Origin: Rhizobium sp. Q54
GTDB taxonomy: Bacteria; Pseudomonadota; Alphaproteobacteria; Rhizobiales; Beijerinckiaceae
Length of the DNA stretch: 27,515 nucleotides
Assembly (NCBI GenBank): GCA_945901195.1
Contig: CAMDKB010000006.1
Location: 1 to 27,515 of the forward strand
Reading direction: 5' to 3'
Position 1 is the first letter of the stretch. Each line of letters opens with the position of its first letter. The notes under the pieces were generated by a model. It saw nothing but the letters and a program-made list of their open reading frames with translations, had not been told where the DNA came from and searched no databases. Below, piece by piece: positions 7,540-15,040 of the stretch. The position numbers and the translations under genes are program-made.

Positions 7540-8574
7540 CTATTTGTAGAGACGCCCGGCCTCGCGCAGGCCTTCTTCCTGACGTGCCTGATCGGTCGTG
7601 CCCATCAATTTGGGATTTGCAATCTCGCGCAATTCGACCGGCACTTTGTCTTCCAGGCCGGCGCGGACAAAGCCATGTGCTCCTCGCGCCCATACGAGCT
7701 GCGCTTCCTCGCTCATGGAATAATCCAGATAAAGCCTTGCAGCGTTGGGGTGTTGCGCGCTGCGCATCATAACATTGCCATAGAGAACATAAGGCGCGCC
7801 TTCTTGCGGAATGACAACGCGGACGGGAAGTCCCTTGAGATTGGCTATGTCTGATAAAATAAAGGGCGAGTAAATTGCATATTCCCCGCGCGCAACACGG
7901 CGCTGCGCTTCGCGCTGATTGCGTGTGAAGCTGAGTTGTTGCGACGCCATGGCCTGATGGTATTTTTCTCCGAAATCCGGATTGAAGAATGTGGCGTAGA
8001 AATAAAGATAGCCGCCGCCAATCGCGCGCGTGTCGTCGCTCAATATTTTGCCCTTCCACTTGGGATCGGCAATGTCACGCCAGCTTTTGGGCATTTCGGC
8101 GGGCGAGACCTGAGTGGTATTCACGAGCAGCCCGTAGTTCAGGATCATCACCGGCGCGAACAGTCCGTCATCGCTGAAACCGTCGCGAAGACCGGCTGAA
8201 TTTGGCGATGCTTCGTGCGTGGCAAAAACCTTGTCCTCACCTTGAATGAGCACCGCCTGCCCCGACGAAGTAAACGTGACATCAGCGACATTGCGCCCCG
8301 CTGCATATTCTACACGCGTGCGCTCGCGTAGTTCGCTGGCCCGCGCTTCAAGGCGTTCGACGGGGATATTGTATTTGGCAGTGAAGGCGTCGTTGTGGGC
8401 TTTCAACAGAGGATTACCAACATGCGCTGAAAAAAGCGTCAACCGCCCTTCCTTCTTGGCGGCTGAAACGACTTCATCCCATGTCTGAGCCTGCGCTGAC
8501 GCAGCCGATAGAAGTGCTACGGGAACCAACAGTTTCGTGAACACGTTCAGGATGAGCCTTGCTGTACCCAACAT
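7540..8574 (-). CDS. Periplasmic solute-binding protein (family 1 / Fe(III)-type ABC binding-protein fold), no permease nearby
   Basis: This is a 344-residue precursor. I chose the ATG ending at 8574 because AGGAGGT lies about 5 nt upstream; an in-frame start at 8598 would place that sequence inside the gene and overrun the gyrB end. The protein begins with a basic residue, a long hydrophobic stretch and an AQAQ cleavage region (signal peptide, about residues 1-29). The mature protein has the pattern of bacterial extracellular solute-binding proteins (TWDEVVSAAKKEGRLTLFSA, later PKSWRDIADPKWKGK). No ABC permease or ATPase follows; the next genes encode enzymes. It probably captures the small molecule that the cassette metabolises, or that a distant transporter imports. 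Iron is possible but is not supported by the neighbours. Confidence 0.85.
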   Translation of the reverse strand: MLGTARLILNVFTKLLVPVALLSAASAQAQTWDEVVSAAKKEGRLTLFSAHVGNPLLKAHNDAFTAKYNIPVERLEARASELRERTRVEYAAGRNVADVTFTSSGQAVLIQGEDKVFATHEASPNSAGLRDGFSDDGLFAPVMILNYGLLVNTTQVSPAEMPKSWRDIADPKWKGKILSDDTRAIGGGYLYFYATFFNPDFGEKYHQAMASQQLSFTRNQREAQRRVARGEYAIYSPFILSDIANLKGLPVRVVIPQEGAPYVLYGNVMMRSAQHPNAARLYLDYSMSEEAQLVWARGAHGFVRAGLEDKVPVELREIANPKLMGTTDQARQEEGLREAGRLYK

Positions 8575-8599
8575 GTACCACCTCCTGATGCACACCAAA

Positions 8600-11059
8600 C
8601 TAAACGTCGAGATTGGCGACGCTTAATGCGTTTTCCTGAATGAACTCGCGGCGCGGTTCCACAGTATCGCCCATCAGCTTGACGAAGATGTCGTCCGCGT
8701 CAGCGACATCTTTTACCCGCACCTGCAACAGCGAGCGTACATTGCGATCCAGGGTGGTTTCCCAGAGCTGTTCCGGGTTCATCTCGCCCAGCCCTTTGTA
8801 GCGCTGCATTTGAGTAATTCCGCGTTGCCCCGCTGCCATGATGGTGTCGAGCAACTGGCTCGGGCCGGAAACCTTGATCTCATCATTGCGGCGCAGGAAA
8901 AGCGCAGGCTTTGAATAGACGTCGTGCAGCGAACTTGCATGCTCGTCGAGCCTGCGCGCCTCGGCAGACGCGAGTAGACCCGGATCCAGCGTATTGGCTT
9001 GCTGCACACCGCGCACAGTGCGCGCGAAGACGAATCCATTAGCTTCAATTCGGCCGCTCCAGTCGCGTTCGGTCTCTTCCGATAGCGCATCCAGACGGGC
9101 CGCGATTTCTGATGTCAGGTTATTGGCTGTTGCTTCGTCCATCGCTGGAATGGGTTTCAATGCACCGGCTATGGCAGCCTGTTCGATTGTCACCCGATCA
9201 TAGCGCGAGTGTAATTGCGCCATTACCTGTTTTACGAGGCGCGCCTCTTCGGCGATTGCGCGCAGGTCCTGTGCCCCGCGCTCCTCACCGCTGGCCAGAC
9301 GCAGCACGGCGCCGTCAAGACCATTGCTGATGAGGTAATCTTCGCGAGCGCGTTCGTCTTTCAGATATTGCTCTGACTGGCCGCGCTTGACTTTATAAAG
9401 TGGTGGTTGTGCGATGTAGAGATGGCCGCGCTCGATGAGATCCGGCATCTGGCGGAAGAAGAACGTCAGCAACAACGTGCGGATATGGGAGCCGTCGACG
9501 TCGGCGTCCGTCATGATGATAATCTTGTGATAGCGAAGTTTGTCCGCGTTGAAGTCATCGCGCCCAATACCCGCGCCCAGCGCGGTGATGAGCGTACCGA
9601 TTTCCTGAGAGGACAACATCTTGTCGAAGCGGGCGCGTTCGACATTGAGGATTTTACCGCGCAGAGGGAGTACCGCCTGATATTCGCGGTTGCGTCCTTG
9701 CTTGGCAGAACCCCCTGCGGAATCACCCTCGACGATGAAGAGTTCGGATTTCGCAGGATCACGCTCCTGGCAGTCCGCCAGCTTGCCGGGCAGGTTCGCA
9801 ATGTCCAGCGCGCCCTTGCGGCGAGTGAGATCGCGCGCCTTGCGCGCCGCCTCGCGCGCCAGAGCCGCTTCAACCACCTTGGTCACAATAATCCGCGCAT
9901 CCTGCGGATGCTCTTCAAACCAACGGTTCAAGGCTTCGTTGACGAAATTTTCGACAACCGGGCGCACTTCGGAAGAAACAAGTTTATCTTTCGTTTGCGA
10001 AGAGAATTTGGGATCAGGCACCTTGACTGAGAGAACGCATGTCATGCCTTCGCGGCAATCATCGCCAGACAATTCGACTTTTTCTTTTTTTGTTATTCCA
10101 GAGGATTCCGCATAGCCGGTCACCTGACGCGTCAAGGCAGCGCGGAAACCCGCCAGATGTGTGCCTCCGTCGCGCTGCGGGATGTTGTTAGTGAAAGGAA
10201 GAACCGTTTCGTGATAGCTGTCATTCCACCAGAGCGCCGCCTCAACTGTCACATTGTCCCGCTCGCCGCGAATCAGGATCGGCTTGGACAATGTCGAATT
10301 CTTGTTGCGGTCGATGTAGCGTACGAAAGCTTCCAGCCCGCCTTCGTAAAACAGATCTTCTGTTTTCACTTCGGCATGGCGCGCATCCGTAAGAATGATG
10401 TGCACCCCTGAATTCAGGAAGGCCAGTTCGCGCAGTCGATGTTCGATTGTCGCATAGTCAAACTCGACCATGGTGAAAGTTAGTTTCGACGGCAAAAACG
10501 TCACCTCGGTGCCGCGCTTGGGTTTGCCGTCCACAACTTCGGCCGGACCGACAACGATCAGCGGAGAAACCGCGTCGCCATGCGAGAACTCAATCAAATG
10601 TTCCTTGTTATTGCGCCAGATGCGAAGCTTCAGCGACACAGAAAGGGCGTTGACGACCGACACACCCACGCCGTGCAGACCCCCGGACACCTTGTAGGAA
10701 TTCTGATCGAATTTCCCGCCGGCATGAAGCTGGGTCATGATGACTTCGGCAGCCGACACACCCTCTTCGGAGTGAATGTCAGTCGGGATCCCGCGGCCGT
10801 TGTCCGTAACGGTCACGGAGCCGTCGGCGTTAAGCGTAACGGTTACCAACGTCGCGTGACCGGCGAGGGCCTCGTCAATGGCGTTGTCAACGACTTCGTA
10901 GACCATGTGATGCAGGCCGGAACCGTCATCGGTATCGCCGATATACATTCCCGGACGTTTGCGGACAGCATCCAGACCCCGCAAAACCTTGATCGATTCA
11001 GCGCCGTAGCTGTTTACGGCATCGTTATCGTCTGCGGGTACGGGAAGGGTATCAGCCAT
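8600..11059 (-). CDS. gyrB: DNA gyrase subunit B
   Basis: This 819-residue type II topoisomerase subunit provides the ATPase and part of the cleavage core for negative supercoiling. Domains in order: a GHKL ATPase domain with RKRPGMYIGDT, VVDNAIDEA and the ATP-lid sequence GGLHGVGVSVVNALS; a transducer domain; then a TOPRIM domain with ELFIVEGDSAGGSA and the metal site DADVDGSHIRTL; and the C-terminal QRYKGLGEMNPEQLW. Length is normal for an alphaproteobacterial GyrB. A GGAGC sequence lies about 10 nt ahead of the start. recF lies upstream on the same strand, separated by 199 nt. Only 25 nt separate the stop from the downstream solute-binding-protein gene, so read-through is likely unless a terminator I cannot see intervenes. 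Confidence 0.98.
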   Translation of the reverse strand: MADTLPVPADDNDAVNSYGAESIKVLRGLDAVRKRPGMYIGDTDDGSGLHHMVYEVVDNAIDEALAGHATLVTVTLNADGSVTVTDNGRGIPTDIHSEEGVSAAEVIMTQLHAGGKFDQNSYKVSGGLHGVGVSVVNALSVSLKLRIWRNNKEHLIEFSHGDAVSPLIVVGPAEVVDGKPKRGTEVTFLPSKLTFTMVEFDYATIEHRLRELAFLNSGVHIILTDARHAEVKTEDLFYEGGLEAFVRYIDRNKNSTLSKPILIRGERDNVTVEAALWWNDSYHETVLPFTNNIPQRDGGTHLAGFRAALTRQVTGYAESSGITKKEKVELSGDDCREGMTCVLSVKVPDPKFSSQTKDKLVSSEVRPVVENFVNEALNRWFEEHPQDARIIVTKVVEAALAREAARKARDLTRRKGALDIANLPGKLADCQERDPAKSELFIVEGDSAGGSAKQGRNREYQAVLPLRGKILNVERARFDKMLSSQEIGTLITALGAGIGRDDFNADKLRYHKIIIMTDADVDGSHIRTLLLTFFFRQMPDLIERGHLYIAQPPLYKVKRGQSEQYLKDERAREDYLISNGLDGAVLRLASGEERGAQDLRAIAEEARLVKQVMAQLHSRYDRVTIEQAAIAGALKPIPAMDEATANNLTSEIAARLDALSEETERDWSGRIEANGFVFARTVRGVQQANTLDPGLLASAEARRLDEHASSLHDVYSKPALFLRRNDEIKVSGPSQLLDTIMAAGQRGITQMQRYKGLGEMNPEQLWETTLDRNVRSLLQVRVKDVADADDIFVKLMGDTVEPRREFIQENALSVANLDV

Positions 11060-11258
11060 CGGGTAAATTTGCTCCGGTCGGAACGGGATCGCGGCCTTTT
11101 TTGCTGGCTCGATTCGTTGATGAAAATTCTATCCAATCCGGCCTCCAATTGCACGAAAAACAAGCGCTTCCTGCACGATTCTTTGGCGGAAAGAACCTGG
11201 CGGAGTGGTAGAGGGTCAGATACTTCCGGCAACTGCGGCGCGCGATATCGGGCCGGCC
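11060..11258. other. recF-gyrB intergenic region
   Basis: These 199 bp separate two co-directional minus-strand genes and probably hold the gyrB promoter and leader. I see no convincing -35/-10 pair and no strong hairpin. A short open frame in this stretch reaches into both neighbouring genes and looks like chance. Confidence 0.4.
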
Positions 11259-12401
11259 TCAGCACCGCTCGATATGGCCAGGTGAAACATGCAGGAAATC
11301 AGTGCCAGGAGGCATTTCCGCGAATGCCGAGATATCGGCACCTGTCATCCACACCTGCGATCCCAGTTCAGCCAGACGCTGGTACAGCACAGCGCGGCGG
11401 CGAGGATCGAAATGCGCGGCGACTTCATCGAGCAAGACAACGGGCGCAATTCCGCTCATGGACGTCACCAACCGCGCATGGGCGAGAATGAGTCCGACCA
11501 GCAGAGCTTTTTGTTCGCCTGTTGAACATCGCGCAGCTTCCAGAGTTTTCGGCCCGTGGATAACCATGAGGTCACTGGCTTGCGGGCCGATGAGGGTCCG
11601 GCCAGCGGCGGCATCCCGATTGCGAGTTTCCGCGAGCATGCGGCGATAAGCATCTTCCGCTTCGAGCGCTGAGCACTCAGTGACAAGGGTATCGATCTCT
11701 CCCACAAGTGATAATCCTGCCCACGCAAAGGGCGACGTTTCGTCGCAGGTTGCCTCGATCAAGGCAGACAGGCGCGCCACGGTTTCTTGCCGCGCAGCCG
11801 CCACAGCTATGCCAAGTTCAGCAACTTCCCGCTCTGCTGCGTCGAGCCACACCCGATCACGTGAGCCGGTTTCAAGGAGGCGGTTGCGGTTGCGGAGGGC
11901 CCGTTCCAGCGCGTTGACCCGGGCGCCGTGTTCAGCGTCGATGGCCAGCACCAGGCGGTCCAGAAACCGGCGGCGGTCGCCGGGCGAGCCCGTGAAAAGA
12001 CCATCCATCGCAGGTGTGAGCCAGACGATGCGAACATGGTCGGCGAAGCTGCGGATGGAGCTTACGGGCTCCCGGTCTATGCGATATTTGCGCGAAGTTT
12101 CGCCGGTTTCGATACCGGTCCCGAGATGAACAGCGCCAACGGGACTGCTGATTTCTGCAGCAACAGCAAAGGCGCCTGGGCCGCCTTGTCGTGCACATTC
12201 GGCAAAATCCGCCCGGCGCAAGCCGCGTCCAGCGGTCAGCAACGAAATCGCCTCGAGCACGTTGGTCTTTCCCGCTCCATTTTCGCCGGTGAGCACGATC
12301 ATGCTGGCATCGGTGCGCAGATTGAGACTGGCATAGGAGCGGAACTGCGACAGCTGAAGGCGGCGGATCGCGGGGGCCGTCTGTGGTTCGGACATCGGCA
12401 T
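11259..12401 (-). CDS. recF: RecF, DNA repair and gap-filling recombination protein
   Basis: RecF is an SMC-like ATPase that, with RecO and RecR, loads RecA at single-strand gaps. The protein opens with RRLQLSQFRSY, the typical RecF start, followed by Walker A GENGAGKTN. The C-terminal part has the signature STGEQKALL and Walker B VVLLDEVAAHFD. The start is uncertain: the ATG ending at 12401, an ATG six nt further in, an ATG ending at 12419 and a TTG at 12458 are all in frame and none has a good ribosome site. I chose 12401 because the conserved region begins about a dozen residues later. In many Hyphomicrobiales recF directly follows dnaN. Here two opposite-strand genes lie between them, so recF needs its own promoter in 12402-12615. 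Confidence 0.95.
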   Translation of the reverse strand: MPMSEPQTAPAIRRLQLSQFRSYASLNLRTDASMIVLTGENGAGKTNVLEAISLLTAGRGLRRADFAECARQGGPGAFAVAAEISSPVGAVHLGTGIETGETSRKYRIDREPVSSIRSFADHVRIVWLTPAMDGLFTGSPGDRRRFLDRLVLAIDAEHGARVNALERALRNRNRLLETGSRDRVWLDAAEREVAELGIAVAAARQETVARLSALIEATCDETSPFAWAGLSLVGEIDTLVTECSALEAEDAYRRMLAETRNRDAAAGRTLIGPQASDLMVIHGPKTLEAARCSTGEQKALLVGLILAHARLVTSMSGIAPVVLLDEVAAHFDPRRRAVLYQRLAELGSQVWMTGADISAFAEMPPGTDFLHVSPGHIERC

Positions 12402-12495
12402 GGCGGCGGTGGCTAACATATACGCTGTTTGCCACGAAGTATGATTCCCGGCGCGCAAAATCTGAATTGGCGAAAGTGGGATTTGTTACATATTT

Positions 12496-12533
12496 TTGCC
12501 CACTATTATTATGGGCATAATATTTATTTGACA
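12496..12533 (+). promoter_or_regulatory. AT-rich promoter/operator candidate upstream of the HTH-methyltransferase gene
   Basis: A sigma70-like pair is visible: TTGCCC (12496-12501), a 16-nt spacer and TAATAT (12518-12523). Two overlapping inverted repeats coincide with it: TGCCCA (12497-12502) with TGGGCA (12512-12517), and TATTAT-GGGC-ATAATA (12507-12522). A second -35-like TTGACA lies at 12528-12533. The placement suggests that a regulator binds over the promoter, possibly the HTH-bearing product of the gene downstream. The region lies between divergent genes, so it could also control recF. Confidence 0.45.
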
Positions 12534-12615
12534 TAGTTCGGGGAGAAGCGGATTTTGAAGCCGTGATCGCCGTAGTCAGCGGTTCTCAAGAAACTTTACC
12601 CGGGAGGATCTGGAA

Positions 12616-14076
12616 ATGAGTGCTGAGCACCTTTTGACCGAAATCAGCGATTTTTGCCGTACGGCGGGGTTGGCTGAATCCACGTTCGGCCGCGCGGCTA
12701 TCAATGACGGCAAGCTCGTGAGCCGGCTGCGAAACGGCGGACGCATCACCACAGACACGCTCGATCGCATCCGTCACTTCATGACCAATTATCAATCACG
12801 CGGACGCGGACGGACGGACGCGGTCTCCTCTCTTTCCATGGCGGCGCCAAAAATGAATCCAGTGCAACCCGGTGCGGCGCCACCGGCCATTCCTAAAGCT
12901 GGTCCCATGGCGTCTCCGCCGGTGGGCAGCGGCAAACCCAGCAATGGCGAAGACGGCCAGGGCAATTTCCGCTTCTATGACAACAGGCAGAAATACCTGA
13001 TGTTCGTGAACACGTGCAGCGAAAAATGGGAGGTCGCAAACCGGGTATCTCAAGAGCTCGACTATGTGCATCCCCGTCCACCCGCACTTCGAATTTTCGA
13101 TGCCGGCGTTGGCGATGGAACGATCCTTTCACGAGTCATGCGCACGATGCACGACAAATTCGCGACCATGCCGTTCTATATCGTTGGCAAAGAAATCAGT
13201 CTGGAAGATGTACGGCTGACGCTGCAAAAAATGCCAGACCGGTTCTATGAACATCCCGCTACCGTGCTGGTATTGACCAATTTACAATATGCCAATGCGC
13301 CCTGGCTCACAGTGCGTGATCTCAAGGCCGCGTCGAGCCTGGTCTGGCAGGAAGTACGCTTGAAGGGGAACACATCCCATTCCTTCGAGGAGCAGATCAC
13401 AGCGCTTGAACCCTTCCTCGCGGAAAACTGGAACGCCCATACCGGCAAGACCGGAAACTCGGTCTATGATCGTCCAGCCGTGCTGGTGATCTATCGCGAA
13501 GATCATCGCTTCCTGCTGGATCCGATCATCCCCAAGCTCGGCGAGACACCCGCCGAATACGATCTGGTCATTGCATCTCAACCCTATCGGGCCCGCGCCA
13601 CTGTGCAATTCAAGGCCAAGCGAGTAATCGCACCGCTGGCACGCGCGTTGGGGCCAGGTGGGCGGCTGATTGGCATCCACTCCTATGGCAAGGATCCGGG
13701 GATGGAAGTCATCCGCAAGATCTGGCCGGACGACGACCCATTCGTCACCAACAATCGTCATGACATACTCAAGGCCGTGAAAACGGAAATGGGAAATGCC
13801 GCGCGCAATTACAGCTTCAACGCGAATTCTGACACCAAGTCGCTGTTCAAATATAAAATGCACACGCTACCGACCGAAGTTGAAGGATCGATTGGTACGT
13901 CAACGCTGTTTGCGGCCTGGAACGATGCGGTTTACGTCGCGCAGGTCGAAGACGACCGCCTCGGCCCTGTTGTATCCAACAACCGTTACCTGGAAGCAAC
14001 GCAGGAAGTGTTGCACGCCAACGGGGGACTTTGGTTCCTTGATGAATCCTTCGTCATTTCGCGCCGCCGCGAATAG
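12616..14076 (+). CDS. HTH-like domain fused to a SAM-methyltransferase-like domain; function unknown
   Basis: This 486-residue protein has three parts. Residues 1-60 are a compact helical segment (STFGRAAINDGKLVSRL, then an ITTDTLDRI helix) resembling a small alphaproteobacterial helix-turn-helix domain. Residues 61-115 are a Pro/Ala/Gly-rich linker. Residues 116-486 hold a Rossmann-type methyltransferase motif I (FDAGVGDGTIL, 161-171) and a later LGPGGRLIGIHSYG strand like the post-motif region of class I methyltransferases. No signal peptide or membrane span is seen. A GGAGGA ribosome site lies 8 nt before the ATG. The MetF-like gene follows after 12 nt with its own AGGAG site, so the two are co-transcribed. 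The methyl acceptor is unknown; the N-terminal part suggests DNA or RNA binding or autoregulation. I do not recognise a characterised homologue. Confidence 0.75.
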   Translation: MSAEHLLTEISDFCRTAGLAESTFGRAAINDGKLVSRLRNGGRITTDTLDRIRHFMTNYQSRGRGRTDAVSSLSMAAPKMNPVQPGAAPPAIPKAGPMASPPVGSGKPSNGEDGQGNFRFYDNRQKYLMFVNTCSEKWEVANRVSQELDYVHPRPPALRIFDAGVGDGTILSRVMRTMHDKFATMPFYIVGKEISLEDVRLTLQKMPDRFYEHPATVLVLTNLQYANAPWLTVRDLKAASSLVWQEVRLKGNTSHSFEEQITALEPFLAENWNAHTGKTGNSVYDRPAVLVIYREDHRFLLDPIIPKLGETPAEYDLVIASQPYRARATVQFKAKRVIAPLARALGPGGRLIGIHSYGKDPGMEVIRKIWPDDDPFVTNNRHDILKAVKTEMGNAARNYSFNANSDTKSLFKYKMHTLPTEVEGSIGTSTLFAAWNDAVYVAQVEDDRLGPVVSNNRYLEATQEVLHANGGLWFLDESFVISRRRE

Positions 14077-14088
14077 GAGCGCCTTTTC

Positions 14089-15009
14089 ATGGCTGTCACC
14101 AAAACCGCCAAGCCGCAGAGTTACGACGGCAACGTTGCCGATATTCAAGCATTCATGGCCGGTTGTAGCTATGAAGCGACGCGGCCATCAACCGACGATG
14201 TCAGCGCACTCAAGGCTGCTCTGCCGCCTGGCTCATCCGTTTATGTCACCATGCTGCCAAACCGGCCGGTCAGCGAACTCCTTGCTTCAACGATTGCACT
14301 TCGCACTGCGGGCCTGAAACCCGTGCCTCACATATCGGCGAGACACTTCGAGTCTTTTGAAGTTCTTGCCCGCTTGCTCGCATCGCTGGCAGAAGCAAAG
14401 GCAGACGAAATCCTTCTGATCGGTGGCGATACGGCGAAGCCAGTGGGCAGCGTGCCTGACGTGCTGTCGGTAATTGAAAGCGGCATTCTGCAAGGCAACG
14501 GAATCAAATCAGTTGGCGTCGCGGGCTTTCCGGACGGACATCCTGCGATGAGCGAGGACGAAATCGAAGCCAGTCTCGTGACGAAACTGGCTTCCATGCA
14601 AAGCGCCGGCCTTGAGGGATATATCGTCACGCAATTTTGTTTTCACGCGCAAACCATCATCAAATGGCTCGATTGGCTGCGGGCTCGTGGCATTCAATCG
14701 CCGGTTAAAGTGGGACTGGCTGGACCGACCAGCCTGATGAAATGGCTGAATTATGCGCGCAAGTGCGGAGTGAAGGCGTCTGCGGAGGCATTGGCATCGC
14801 GCAGCGGGCTGGTCCGCCACGCATTCAAATCTGTAGCTCCCGATCCAATCATCCGCACTCTTGCGGGGGCAAAAGCAGCTGGACTTATCAATAACGTAAC
14901 GCCGCACCTGTTTGCGTTTGGCGGCATTGGAGCCACAGCCGCCTGGGCTCAACCTGCCATATCCGGAAAAATCCGGCTGAATGGCGATGGCGGATTTGAC
15001 GCAATATGA
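14089..15009 (+). CDS. Divergent methylenetetrahydrofolate reductase (MetF)-like protein
   Basis: This 306-residue protein is close in size to E. coli MetF (296). It keeps several MetF landmarks in order: SYEATRP (27-33), where Glu29 matches the catalytic Glu28 of SFEFFPP; PHI (80-82); IGGDTAKP (111-118), matching the LRGD flavin region; GFPDGHP (146-152), matching AYPEVHP; and VTQFCF (180-185), matching ITQFFF. The sequence between these motifs is strongly diverged, and FEFFPP itself is degraded. It may bind flavin and a folate, or have moved to another C1 or flavin reaction. Such MetF relatives also occur in demethylation pathways. It lies 12 nt after the methyltransferase-like gene and ends in a hairpin shared with dnaN. 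I am confident of the superfamily, not of the reaction. Confidence 0.75.
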   Translation: MAVTKTAKPQSYDGNVADIQAFMAGCSYEATRPSTDDVSALKAALPPGSSVYVTMLPNRPVSELLASTIALRTAGLKPVPHISARHFESFEVLARLLASLAEAKADEILLIGGDTAKPVGSVPDVLSVIESGILQGNGIKSVGVAGFPDGHPAMSEDEIEASLVTKLASMQSAGLEGYIVTQFCFHAQTIIKWLDWLRARGIQSPVKVGLAGPTSLMKWLNYARKCGVKASAEALASRSGLVRHAFKSVAPDPIIRTLAGAKAAGLINNVTPHLFAFGGIGATAAWAQPAISGKIRLNGDGGFDAI

Positions 15010-15012
15010 AAA

Positions 15013-15040
15013 GCCCAGGCGCGATTATACGCGCATGGGC
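15013..15040. terminator. Hairpin at the convergent ends of the MetF-like gene and dnaN
   Basis: The arms GCCCAGGCGCG (15013-15023) and CGCGCATGGGC (15030-15040) pair over 10 of 11 positions around an ATTATA loop that contains the dnaN stop codon. Reading on the minus strand it is followed by four T residues. It probably terminates dnaN transcripts, and perhaps also those of the opposing gene. Confidence 0.5.

Noticed and set aside
9407..10030. 207-codon plus-strand frame inside gyrB
   Set aside because: It lies wholly antisense to the conserved TOPRIM region of gyrB and follows its codon bias; a shadow frame.
11201..11240. tRNA-like wording (CGGAGTGGTAGAG) upstream of gyrB
   Set aside because: It resembles a D-arm, but no acceptor stem, anticodon arm or TTCGA T-loop follows at the right spacing.
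11014..11265. 83-codon minus-strand frame across the recF-gyrB gap
   Set aside because: It overlaps the ends of both recF and gyrB, has no ribosome site and reads like noncoding sequence; treated as chance.
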